A DNA stretch of 9,960 bases from Lichenicoccus sp964245755. GTDB taxonomy: Bacteria; Pseudomonadota; Alphaproteobacteria; Acetobacterales; Acetobacteraceae. The first letter of the stretch is position 1. Every line of letters begins with the position of its first letter. Below the pieces are notes generated by a model that was not told the origin of the DNA, searched no databases, and saw only the letters and a program-made list of their open reading frames with translations. The stretch is taken from assembly GCA_964245755.1 (NCBI GenBank), contig CAXTNV010000123.1, positions 1 to 9,960 of the forward strand, written 5' to 3'. Positions 1-6,442 of the stretch are shown here, piece after piece. A program made the translations under genes and the position numbers.

Positions 1-110
1 GGCGCGTTCGGGCCGGAGAACGGGCAGGACTTGCGGCGGCGATAGAACGGCCGGCGGGCGCCGACCGCGGTGCGGCGCTGCGCGGGATTGACGTCGGTGC
101 TGTCTGACAT
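1..110 (-). CDS. rpsR: 30S ribosomal protein S18, N-terminal part (3' end outside window)
   Basis: The reverse strand from the ATG at 110 reads MSDSTDVNPAQRRTAVGARR followed by PFYRRRKSCPFSGPNA. The FYRRRKSCPFSG stretch is the typical S18 N-terminal signature, including the cysteine of the K-x-C-P-F motif. S18 binds 16S rRNA in the small-subunit platform next to S6. Only about 36 codons are present and the rest lies left of the window. The start is 5 bases after the rpsF stop, and an AGGG Shine-Dalgarno-like stretch partly overlapping that stop precedes the ATG, so the two genes are co-transcribed and probably translationally coupled. The order rpsF-rpsR is the usual bacterial one, often followed by rplI, which would lie outside. 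The ORF is too short to be called without the homology signature, but the signature is clear. Confidence 0.93.
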   Translation of the reverse strand, partial: MSDSTDVNPAQRRTAVGARRPFYRRRKSCPFSGPNA

Positions 111-115
111 GTGCC

Positions 116-586
116 CTACTCCGCTTCAGCCATGTCGCGGCCGCCGCGCGGCGCGCCCTCGTCGCGGGCACGGAATTCCTCGCGGTCGTCGTAACCGCGC
201 TTGCGTCCGCTATCGAAGCGCCCGGCCGGCTTGGGACCGCGGAAGCCGCGCTCACGCTCGTCACCCTTGCGGCTCAGGATCGCCGACGGGTTCTCGTCGA
301 TCGCCTCGATGCGCAGGGTCAGGAAGCGCAGCACGTCCTCGTTCAGGTTGAGCTGTCGCTCCATCTCGTTGACCGAGGCCGGCTTGGCGTCGAGGCCGAG
401 CAGCATGTAGTGGCCCTTGCGGTTCTTCTTGATCTTGTAGGCGAGGCTGCGCAGCCCCCAGTACTCGCGCTTCTGCACCGAGCCGCCTTCGCCTTCGAGC
501 TGGCCCGCGATGGTGTCGGCGAGCCCCTCGACCTGCTGCTGGGTGACATCGTTGCGCGCGATCAGCACGCACTCGTAGAACGGCAT
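116..586 (-). CDS. rpsF: 30S ribosomal protein S6 with long charged C-terminal tail
   Basis: The 156-aa product begins MPFYECVLIARNDVT and contains the S6 core segment KREYWGLRSLAYKIKKNRKG near residues 39-58, then a conserved-looking LRFLTLRIEAID near 86-97. S6 forms a heterodimer with S18 on the 30S platform, which fits rpsR directly downstream. The S6 fold ends near residue 100. Residues 101-156 are an extension rich in Arg, Gly, Asp and Glu with no fold visible to me. Such tails are common in alphaproteobacterial S6 and make this copy longer than the roughly 95-135 aa seen elsewhere. The start is supported by a GAAGGGAG Shine-Dalgarno 6-7 bases upstream of the ATG at 586. The upstream gap (587-822) contains a TATACC hexamer on the minus strand at 670-665, a possible -10, but I see no matching -35. 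Confidence 0.96.
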   Translation of the reverse strand: MPFYECVLIARNDVTQQQVEGLADTIAGQLEGEGGSVQKREYWGLRSLAYKIKKNRKGHYMLLGLDAKPASVNEMERQLNLNEDVLRFLTLRIEAIDENPSAILSRKGDERERGFRGPKPAGRFDSGRKRGYDDREEFRARDEGAPRGGRDMAEAE

Positions 587-822
587 GGCTGCTCCCTTCG
601 GCTGAGTTCAACCCGCGGCCCCGGACCATTCCAGGCGGCTGCCCGACCGGATGGAGCCGGGCATGGGTATAGCCGAGGCGGATGCCACCGCCCCGGCAGG
701 GAAGGCGCGGCTTAGAGCACGCGCCGACGCACCGCGCAAGCGACCGCGGCACTGACGAGCGGGGCAGCCAGAGCCGCGGGCGCCGCTTGCCGGCAGCCGA
801 CGCGCCGGTCGGATCTCCGCAG

Positions 823-2601
823 CTAGCGGGCGGACACTCGCTCTTCGTAGAGCAACGTCGCGGCGAGATGGACGTCGACGAAGGTTTCGGAGCCGGCTGA
901 CGGGAGATCAAGCTGGGCGCTGCCGTTGGTCCAGCGATACGCGCCTTCGGCGGCGTACCAGCCGTCTCGCGCTTGCGCGTCGGTGCCGAGCGCCAGGTTG
1001 TCCAGTCCGTTCCACACGATCAGCTTCTCCACGGCCACGCCGAGCATGCGACGGTCGTCCACGAACGGGCCGATGATCTCGGCGGGAACCGCCGCCCGGG
1101 AAAGCAGCCGCGTCGGTCGGGCGCCGCTCGGCACATGGAACATGTAGCGACAGCTGTTGTGCCACCGGGCGGGGAGCTCGCGCCCGTCATCCAGAAGCAG
1201 CCGCAGTTCGGGCGTCTCGGTGAGCGCCCCGGGCTTGTGCTCATGTTCCATGCCGATGTCGCTCGCCCGGTTGGCCAGGCGCCTCCACAACGGCTCGACG
1301 GATGCACGGTCGACCACGAGCGGCGCGGCTGGTGGGGTGGCGGCGGCCCGCGCAGGGATGCCGAGCGCGTCGCCGAACAGGTTGCGGTTGCCGCTGTCGA
1401 AGTAGCTCTCGGTGGCGAGCCCTTCGGATACCAGGATGCCATGCCGCTCGAGCTCGACATGGAAGAACTCGTACTGGTGCAGGCTTCGCTCGACACAAAT
1501 CGATCGGCCATTGACGAGCATGCGCGCGGGGATGAGCCCGCCTTCGACGAACACACGATGCTCCGGGGTGATCAGAAGGTCGCGGTGCGGCAGATTCTCG
1601 GCGAACGCGTCGCGCCGGATGCGAATGGGGAAGGCCTCGTCCCGTCCTCCGAAGCTGGCGGCGTCCATCCTGCCCGAGCCGGCCCAGGTGATCGTGCGGG
1701 CAGTCCGGACGCCGTTCTCGAGCACGCTGACGAGCTCCCCGGCGCGCAACGCCTCGACCGGCTGCTCACCCTTCGGCGTCGCGATCATCGTCCCGCGCAG
1801 GAAGCAGGTCGCCGTGATGGTCAGGGTGGTGCTCGAAGAGGTCGAGCCATCGCTGTCGTTGACCGCGAGGTCGAACAGCGTCGACACGGTGTTGCCGACT
1901 GCCACCTGGGCGGCCGTGGGCGTGAACTTCAACGCCTGAAGCTCGGCCTGCAGGGTGGCCGGCGTGGTCGCACTCAGGGTGTAGGTGCCGCTCTGGCCAC
2001 CGGTCTTCGTCAGGCCCGTGCCGCTGAGCAGGCCGTCGAGATCGGTCGGGGTGCCGTTGTTGGTCAACGTTATGGTGGCGCTGACGGTGGTCGAGGAGTC
2101 TGGATCGGTGACGCCGATGGAGCTGAAGGGCGACAGGCTGGCAGCGTCCGTGCCGCTCTCGGCCGAAGGCAGGCCGGAGATCACGGGGATGGAGCCGCTG
2201 CCGGTGGTGCCGTCGCTGATCAGGCGCAGCGGCGTCGTCGGGCTCGTACCGCTGCCGTTGCGAACCGACGTGTAGAGCGACGGGGTGCCTTCGTACAGCG
2301 AGCTCGGTGTTTCGGTCTTCCAGTCGACGTAGAGCGCGCTGTAGGTGCCGCCGGTCTGCGAGAGCGAATGGATCTCGAAGGACGATCCGCTCGGAGACAC
2401 CGCATAGGGAAGCGTGCCCATGCTGGTGAACGTCGTCGTACCTCCGGAGCCCGTGACGCTGAAGCTCGCGCTCGTTATCGAGGAGAGCGTCCCACCGGTG
2501 GTCACGTCGTATACCGCCGTCCACGTCCCGGACATCGTCGAGCCGTCCGAGAACTTCGCCCCGCTGATCGATGTCGTGACGGAGGTGTAGGTGTCTGCCA
2601 T
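823..2601 (-). CDS. Hint_2 (Hedgehog/intein-like) domain protein with cadherin-like N-terminal region
   Basis: This 592-aa protein is Ser/Thr/Gly-rich and beta-rich over residues 1-265, with no obvious signal peptide or membrane segment. Residues about 138-264 resemble one cadherin-like or VCBS-type beta-sandwich unit (IGVTDPDSSTTVSATITL, later LKFTPTAAQVAVGNTV). At residue 266 comes the Hint block: C266-FLRGTMIATPKG, then DLLITPEHRVF with T345 and H348, then IPARMLVNGRSI, FHVELERHGILVSEGL and TESYFDSGNRN. This matches the Hint_2 family, whose members are related to inteins and hedgehog autoprocessing domains and cleave at the N side of the Cys. Residues about 430-592 form a further domain with SRAAVPAE, DRRMLGVAVEKL and GWYAAEGAYRWTNG. 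The likely role is a self-cleaving secreted or surface adhesin-like protein, which is inference. The start has TGGGGAC upstream. It is flanked by gaps of 236 and about 214 bases, so it is probably transcribed alone. Confidence 0.85.
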   Translation of the reverse strand: MADTYTSVTTSISGAKFSDGSTMSGTWTAVYDVTTGGTLSSITSASFSVTGSGGTTTFTSMGTLPYAVSPSGSSFEIHSLSQTGGTYSALYVDWKTETPSSLYEGTPSLYTSVRNGSGTSPTTPLRLISDGTTGSGSIPVISGLPSAESGTDAASLSPFSSIGVTDPDSSTTVSATITLTNNGTPTDLDGLLSGTGLTKTGGQSGTYTLSATTPATLQAELQALKFTPTAAQVAVGNTVSTLFDLAVNDSDGSTSSSTTLTITATCFLRGTMIATPKGEQPVEALRAGELVSVLENGVRTARTITWAGSGRMDAASFGGRDEAFPIRIRRDAFAENLPHRDLLITPEHRVFVEGGLIPARMLVNGRSICVERSLHQYEFFHVELERHGILVSEGLATESYFDSGNRNLFGDALGIPARAAATPPAAPLVVDRASVEPLWRRLANRASDIGMEHEHKPGALTETPELRLLLDDGRELPARWHNSCRYMFHVPSGARPTRLLSRAAVPAEIIGPFVDDRRMLGVAVEKLIVWNGLDNLALGTDAQARDGWYAAEGAYRWTNGSAQLDLPSAGSETFVDVHLAATLLYEERVSAR

Positions 2602-2644
2602 GGAAAGTCCCCAGAGGACCAGGTGGGCGCCGGCCGCACCCTAC

Positions 2645-2680
2645 TGAGATAAAATCCGTGGCCGCAATGAAAATTCCCGG
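2645..2680 (-). promoter_or_regulatory. AT-rich patch, possible promoter of the Hint-domain gene
   Basis: In the otherwise GC-rich gap before the Hint gene there is one AT-rich island. On the minus strand it reads GAATTTTCATTGCGG followed by CCACGGATTTTATCTC. TTTTCA and TATCTC are separated by 16 bases and sit about 45-75 bases before the start codon, so they could be a weak -35/-10 pair. They match the sigma-70 consensus at only 4 of 6 and 3 of 6 positions. The location and base composition are the main support. Confidence 0.25.
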
Positions 2681-2815
2681 CAACGATGACCCCGGTGTGA
2701 TCGCTCCGGGCGGAGCGCGCTTCATCCACCGGCTCCCTTGCGGACCGTCACCGCGGCGGTTCGGCACCTGCAGGCTGTTCCGCCGACCGCCCGGCGCCAT
2801 CGTCTCGCAGACGGA

Positions 2816-3589
2816 TCAGCTTGTTGCCGCACCGCCAGGCGGCGGCGGGAACGCGCGGGATCCGGCCTGGGGATCCAGTGGCGCGGGCGCGATCGGGGCC
2901 GGGCTTCGCCGGCCCGCAGGCTCACGCAGGATCTCCTGCGCCGTCCGCCCCTGCCGGAGAGCCACCGTGAGGCGCGTGGCAACCAGGACGATCAGCGGCG
3001 TGCCTATCAAGGTGGGCCCGATGAAGGCGACCGGCCTTGGCAGTGCGGTGAGGGTCACGACGGCGAAGGCGCTCACGGTGGCGATGTAGGCACCCGACAT
3101 GCCGATCATGTGCCGGACCAGCCAGTCACCGTCGCGCACGCCGCATCCGGTCAGCTGCAGCATCTCGCGCAGCGTCAGGATGCTGCCGCCGGCGCCGAAG
3201 AACAGCTCCGTCACGTTCCCGCCCGCGATCGATCCGCGGACGAACAGCCCGGCGCTGAACGCGAGCGTGAGGGCCGCGACGAGCCAGTCGAACCAGCGCG
3301 CCCCCTGCCCGGCCTCGTGCAGACGCTTCTGGCCCGGCGCCCGCCAGCCGGTGAACACGAGAAAGAAGCTGAACACCGCGATCACCAGCAGGAGCACGTT
3401 GCGCGTGGCCAGTGCCAGGCAGAGCGCCGACGCGGCCGTCACCACCATGGCGGCGGCGTAGCAGCGGCCGGACAGGCGGTGCGCGCGCCGGCCCTTGCGC
3501 GCCAGCATCGCCATCGGGCCGGCGAGCAGCGCCGTCGCACCGGCCGCTACGTGCAGAGCCAACACCGCATCGAACCCCACCGCGCGCAT
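2816..3589 (-). CDS. DUF2306-type polytopic membrane protein
   Basis: From the preferred ATG at 3589 the product is 257 aa and starts MRAVGFDAVLALHVAAG. An in-frame ATG at 3607 would add six residues. I prefer 3589 because a GGAG Shine-Dalgarno (3601-3598) lies 8 bases before it, while the ATG at 3607 has none and falls inside an operator-like palindrome. About six hydrophobic segments are visible (numbered from the longer start, near 11-34, 50-67, 69-87, 105-124, 169-190 and 193-214). The motifs HVAAGATALLAGP, ARKGRRAHRLSGRCYAA and RHMIGMSGAYIATVSAFAVV are typical of the DUF2306 family of inner-membrane proteins, whose biochemical function is not known to me. The C-terminal 40 residues are Pro/Ala-rich, probably cytoplasmic and disordered. 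It stands alone: both neighbours on this strand are over 100 bases away. Confidence 0.72.
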   Translation of the reverse strand: MRAVGFDAVLALHVAAGATALLAGPMAMLARKGRRAHRLSGRCYAAAMVVTAASALCLALATRNVLLLVIAVFSFFLVFTGWRAPGQKRLHEAGQGARWFDWLVAALTLAFSAGLFVRGSIAGGNVTELFFGAGGSILTLREMLQLTGCGVRDGDWLVRHMIGMSGAYIATVSAFAVVTLTALPRPVAFIGPTLIGTPLIVLVATRLTVALRQGRTAQEILREPAGRRSPAPIAPAPLDPQAGSRAFPPPPGGAATS

Positions 3590-3597
3590 GTTCGCCG

Positions 3598-3601
3598 CTC
3601 C
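3598..3601 (-). promoter_or_regulatory. Shine-Dalgarno deciding the start of the DUF2306 gene
   Basis: GGAG on the minus strand, 8 bases upstream of the ATG at 3589. The upstream in-frame ATG at 3607 lacks a comparable site, so this motif favours the shorter product. Confidence 0.55.
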
Positions 3602-3605
3602 GACC

Positions 3606-3624
3606 ATCTTGACAGTGACAAGAT
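3606..3624. promoter_or_regulatory. Operator-like palindrome, proximal site
   Basis: The minus strand reads ATCTTGTCACTGTCAAGAT, a 19-bp inverted repeat in which 8 of 9 base pairs about the central base are symmetric (ATCTTG-n-CA-n-TG-n-CAAGAT). The size and form are typical of sites bound by dimeric TetR- or MarR-type repressors. It lies 17 to 35 bases before the preferred start of the DUF2306 gene, where a repressor would block RNA polymerase. A TTGACG hexamer (3647-3642, minus strand) would place a -10 element inside the palindrome, though no good -10 sequence is seen. No regulator gene is in the window. Confidence 0.6.
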
Positions 3625-3652
3625 CACGTCGGTCGGGCCGCCGTCAACGTCT

Positions 3653-3671
3653 AACTTGGCACCGTCAAGAT
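3653..3671. promoter_or_regulatory. Operator-like palindrome, distal site
   Basis: The minus strand reads ATCTTGACGGTGCCAAGTT. It has the same core as the proximal site, CTTGnCnnnGnCAAG, with 6 of 9 symmetric pairs and an identical left half (ATCTTG). The two centres are 47 bp apart, about four and a half helical turns. The shared core makes chance less likely than for either site alone. Confidence 0.45.
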
Positions 3672-3713
3672 CCTGCCTTCCCAAGCGCGGCGGCGGCCCG
3701 GGTGACGCGACAA

Positions 3714-5591
3714 CTAGCCGGTCGCGAGGCTGCGGTCGGGCGCCGCGATCCGTGCCAGCAGCCGGTCCAGCGCCTCGCCGAGTCCGGCGGGATCGACCGT
3801 GAAGTCGTTGTAGAAGCCGCCGTGGAAGTCGGAGGCGGCCTGGTCGGTCACGTGCTCGGCGGCGATGAAATCCAGCGAAGTCGGCGCCTCCATCAGCTCC
3901 GGCGCATGGTAGATGCGCACCGATCCGTGCGGATGGTCCAGGTTGATCCGGTTGGTCAGCACCAGGCCGGGCTTGTTGGCGACCCAGCGATATTTCGCGA
4001 GCCCGGCACCCCAGAGCGACACGAAGCACAGCGCCTGCTGCGCCCAGAACAGGCTGCGCGCGACCGGTGCTCCGACCGTGCTGATCAGCGTGACGTCGTC
4101 ATCGTGGAAGTGGCGGCGCAGCTCGATGACGATCTGCAGCTCGTCGAGCACCGCCGCCCGCGGCCCGCGCGGGCCGAAGCTGCCGTAGTCGGTCGAGGGA
4201 TCAGCCTGCAGGCGGGCGTTGACGCCGTCGATCACCACCGCGATCGGCCCCAGGCGGTGCGAAAGGTGCTCGATCACGCCCCGCCACAGGCCCGCCTGAT
4301 CCGGCACAGTGCGGTTATGCACGCGCAGCCCGATCAGGATCACCGGCCTGCCCTGCCCCTCCAGGGCCGCCGCGACAGCGCGGTCGGGCTCGACCGCAGG
4401 GTCCTGCCGCGCCACCTGCCCGACGCGGGCGGCCAGGTGGGCGGAGACGTACTCGTCGTAGACGCGCATGGCGGTGAAGCCTTCGCGATAGACGAGGTCG
4501 GCGACGTCGCGCGCCGGCAGGCGCACGACCCTGCCCGCGAACTCCGGAAAGATGCGCTCCACCGGGCCGAACACCTCCGTGCCCGCTTCCGGGTTCGGCA
4601 CGATCACCGCGGGCAGCGCCTCCGCCGGCAGCGCGCGCCGGATCCGTTCCAGCCCGGTCAGCTCGTTCCACAGCACGTGGCCGACATGCAGGCCGGGAAA
4701 CGGCGTCAGGATGTTGGCCGGCCGCTTCTGCATGGCCAGGTAGCCGGGCAGCAGCTCGGCGTGCCGCACCATCGCCGCGAGCAGGCGCGGAAACAGCCGG
4801 CCGGCATGCTCCGGCGTGCGCAGGGCGACGGTGCAGTTCAGCGCGGGGATGAACAGCTCGCGCTCGCTGATCACCGGATTGTTGCACAGGTAGAACACCC
4901 AGGCGGAGCCGGCCCCGGAGGCGGGCGTCTCGAACCGGCAGGCGCTGGTGCGCTCGTCGAGAATGGTGGTGGAGGTGTGCAGCACGGCACCGGTGAACGG
5001 ACAGGCCGCCTCGTAGGCGCCGCCCGCCAGCACCGCCATGTGCTGCTGCTGCATCCGCGGCTCGACGCAGGCGCGCAGCGCCGCGACCGCGAGCGATACG
5101 CCCCCGACCAGGATCGCCCGCTGCTCCGGGTCGAGCGCATCCAGCGAGATCAGCGTCGGCGGCGGCGCGAGCGCTTCGCCCGTGAACTCGATCAGCCGCG
5201 CGATCGTCTCCGGGTTCAGCGCGTGCAGCCCGAGCGGGTCGAGCGCCGCCTCGCCCGGATTGCCCGACAGAAGTCGATCGCGCAGCCGTCGCAGCGCCGG
5301 CATGGCCAGGGCGCCGAGCGCGTGCAGCGCGTCGGCGGGCAACTTGTCGAGATCGTTGCAGATCAGGGCGTGCGAGGCGTCGAGGAACCAGGTGGCCTCG
5401 CGCCCGCTGCCGTGGCGCAGCTCCAGCAGCAGCACCCGGCCGAAGCCGCGATACAGCCCTACCGGATGCCAGCCATGCACCAGACGCTGCACCGGCCGGC
5501 CGTCGCGGCCGATCGCGCGCCACCCCCGGCCGGGCTCGTGCGCCTGATAGTGCCCGTCGCGGAAGCGGACCGGCGACAGCCCGGAACTCAT
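3714..5591 (-). CDS. Candidate GT61-like glycosyltransferase with N-terminal LLEL/EATW module
   Basis: The 625-aa product starts MSSGLSPVRF at an ATG overlapping the stop of the upstream isomerase gene (ATGA), so translation is coupled; no Shine-Dalgarno is evident. Two parts are visible. Residues about 31-92 are a module with LLLELRHGSGREATWFL, also present in the 695-aa protein encoded at 7303-9390. Residues about 290-580 resemble the GT61/DUF563 type: GLHVGHVLWNEL near 300, RPVILIGLRVHNRT near 415, an acidic DGVNA near 455, LISTVGAPVARSLFWAQQA near 502, and SLWGAGLAKYRWVANKPG near 525, comparable to the GAGL-N segment of GT61 enzymes. Residues 150-290 show LNNP-like hydrophobic patches but no family I recognise. 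If the call holds, it transfers a sugar to a surface glycan in the cytoplasm. The fold assignment rests on weak motifs. The reading frame runs open upstream to 6029, but that extension is a shadow of the isomerase. Confidence 0.5.
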   Translation of the reverse strand: MSSGLSPVRFRDGHYQAHEPGRGWRAIGRDGRPVQRLVHGWHPVGLYRGFGRVLLLELRHGSGREATWFLDASHALICNDLDKLPADALHALGALAMPALRRLRDRLLSGNPGEAALDPLGLHALNPETIARLIEFTGEALAPPPTLISLDALDPEQRAILVGGVSLAVAALRACVEPRMQQQHMAVLAGGAYEAACPFTGAVLHTSTTILDERTSACRFETPASGAGSAWVFYLCNNPVISERELFIPALNCTVALRTPEHAGRLFPRLLAAMVRHAELLPGYLAMQKRPANILTPFPGLHVGHVLWNELTGLERIRRALPAEALPAVIVPNPEAGTEVFGPVERIFPEFAGRVVRLPARDVADLVYREGFTAMRVYDEYVSAHLAARVGQVARQDPAVEPDRAVAAALEGQGRPVILIGLRVHNRTVPDQAGLWRGVIEHLSHRLGPIAVVIDGVNARLQADPSTDYGSFGPRGPRAAVLDELQIVIELRRHFHDDDVTLISTVGAPVARSLFWAQQALCFVSLWGAGLAKYRWVANKPGLVLTNRINLDHPHGSVRIYHAPELMEAPTSLDFIAAEHVTDQAASDFHGGFYNDFTVDPAGLGEALDRLLARIAAPDRSLATG

Positions 5592-6442
5592 TGCGGCATC
5601 GGCGCCGCCGGACCGAGATAATGGGCGCGGGCGTGGTCGATGGCGGTGGCGATCGCCCCGAGTCCCGCGTCCGCGGCCTCGACCTCGCGCATCTCGATCA
5701 CCACCCAGCCGGCGTAGCCGATCGCGTCCAGCGCCGCGCCCGCCGCGGCATGACCGCCGAGCGGCTTCGCGAATCCGCCGAGCTGCGGCTCGGCGATGTG
5801 GAAGTGCGCGAGCGACGGCGCCGCTCCGCGGATCGCGGTCGCGATGTCGTCGCCGCCGAGCTCGACGCAGGCGGTGTCGAGATGGGCGCGCACCCGGGGG
5901 TGAGCCGCACGGCGCACGATCTCGACCACCTCGGCCGCGTGCTCGAGGAAGTCCGCGCCGTACAGCGCCGGCACCGGCTCGATCGCCAGCGTCAGGCCGC
6001 CGGCGTCGGCGATCTCGCCCAGGCGGCACAGCCGGTCGGCGCCACGTGCCATCGCATCCTCGGGCGACAGCGCGCCGCGCAGCCGGCTCCTCGGCGCGCC
6101 GAATACCGCAACGCCGGCGCCGAGGGCCTGCGCGATCCCGGCCACGCGCCGTACGTGCTCGGCCATCGCCGCGAATCCCGCCGCGTCGCCGAGCAGGGAC
6201 ACGTCCGGCCTGAGAAAGAAGATCGCCTGCAGCGAGCTCACCGACAGTCCCGCCTGGACGCAGCCCTGCCGGAAGCTCGACAGGCGCTGCGGCGTGATCT
6301 CGTCCCAGGGCGCGATCCGCGTCGGCGCCACCTCGACGCCGTGCGCGCCGCGCGCGGCCAGCAGCGCCAGCGCCGACGCCTCCGCCCGCGCCGGCCAGGC
6401 CAGGTTGGACACGCCCAGTCGTCGGCGCGCTGGCGCGGTCAC
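5588..6442 (-). CDS. Sugar phosphate isomerase/epimerase-like TIM-barrel protein
   Basis: The 284-aa product starts at a GTG that overlaps the epimerase stop (GTGA) and ends in an ATGA overlap with the next gene. It belongs to the xylose isomerase-like / AP endonuclease 2 (AP_endonuc_2) TIM-barrel family. Visible features are LGVSNLAWPA at the first strand, HGVEVAPTRIAPWDEIT with the typical barrel-top acidic residues, LAIEPVP with E155, AHLDTACVELGG with D189, HFHIAEPQLGG with H215, and WVVIEMREVE with E250. E155, D189, H215 and E250 are the positions expected to bind the divalent metal, so the active site looks intact. Family members isomerise or epimerise sugars and polyols by moving a proton next to a carbonyl. 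The substrate cannot be read from sequence. Its place between an NAD-dependent epimerase-like gene and a possible glycosyltransferase suggests it acts on a precursor sugar. The GTG start is chosen for the overlap; the frame stays open further upstream only as a shadow. Confidence 0.85.
   Translation of the reverse strand: MTAPARRRLGVSNLAWPARAEASALALLAARGAHGVEVAPTRIAPWDEITPQRLSSFRQGCVQAGLSVSSLQAIFFLRPDVSLLGDAAGFAAMAEHVRRVAGIAQALGAGVAVFGAPRSRLRGALSPEDAMARGADRLCRLGEIADAGGLTLAIEPVPALYGADFLEHAAEVVEIVRRAAHPRVRAHLDTACVELGGDDIATAIRGAAPSLAHFHIAEPQLGGFAKPLGGHAAAGAALDAIGYAGWVVIEMREVEAADAGLGAIATAIDHARAHYLGPAAPMPQ

Noticed and set aside
744..779. Inverted repeat CCGCGGC / GCCGCGG before rpsF
   Set aside because: The loop is 22 bases and no T-run follows; such repeats are expected by chance in GC-rich DNA.
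1804..1806. True splicing intein in the 592-aa protein
   Set aside because: The Hint start Cys (codon here) and TxxH are present, but there is no His-Asn splice end followed by Ser/Thr/Cys, and the order of domains fits Hint_2 proteins instead.
973..2652. Long plus-strand ORF of 559 codons opposite the Hint gene
   Set aside because: It is antisense to a gene with clear Hint motifs. Its product is Arg/Gly/Ala-rich with no recognisable domain, as expected for the complement of GC-rich coding DNA.
2702..2717. Perfect 6-bp hairpin (CGCTCC, GGGC loop, GGAGCG) after the DUF2306 gene
   Set aside because: No T-run follows on either strand and the stem is short; a terminator is possible but not supported.
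3495..5621. Plus-strand ORF of 708 codons opposite the transferase-like gene
   Set aside because: It has low-complexity Arg/Gln/His-rich composition, no motif, and lies opposite a coherent protein with tight operon junctions.
5592..6029. Upstream extension of the transferase-like frame
   Set aside because: It overlaps the isomerase gene, whose metal-binding motifs are clear, and reads as Arg/Gly/Ala-rich low complexity; the ATG at 5591 sits in an ATGA junction.
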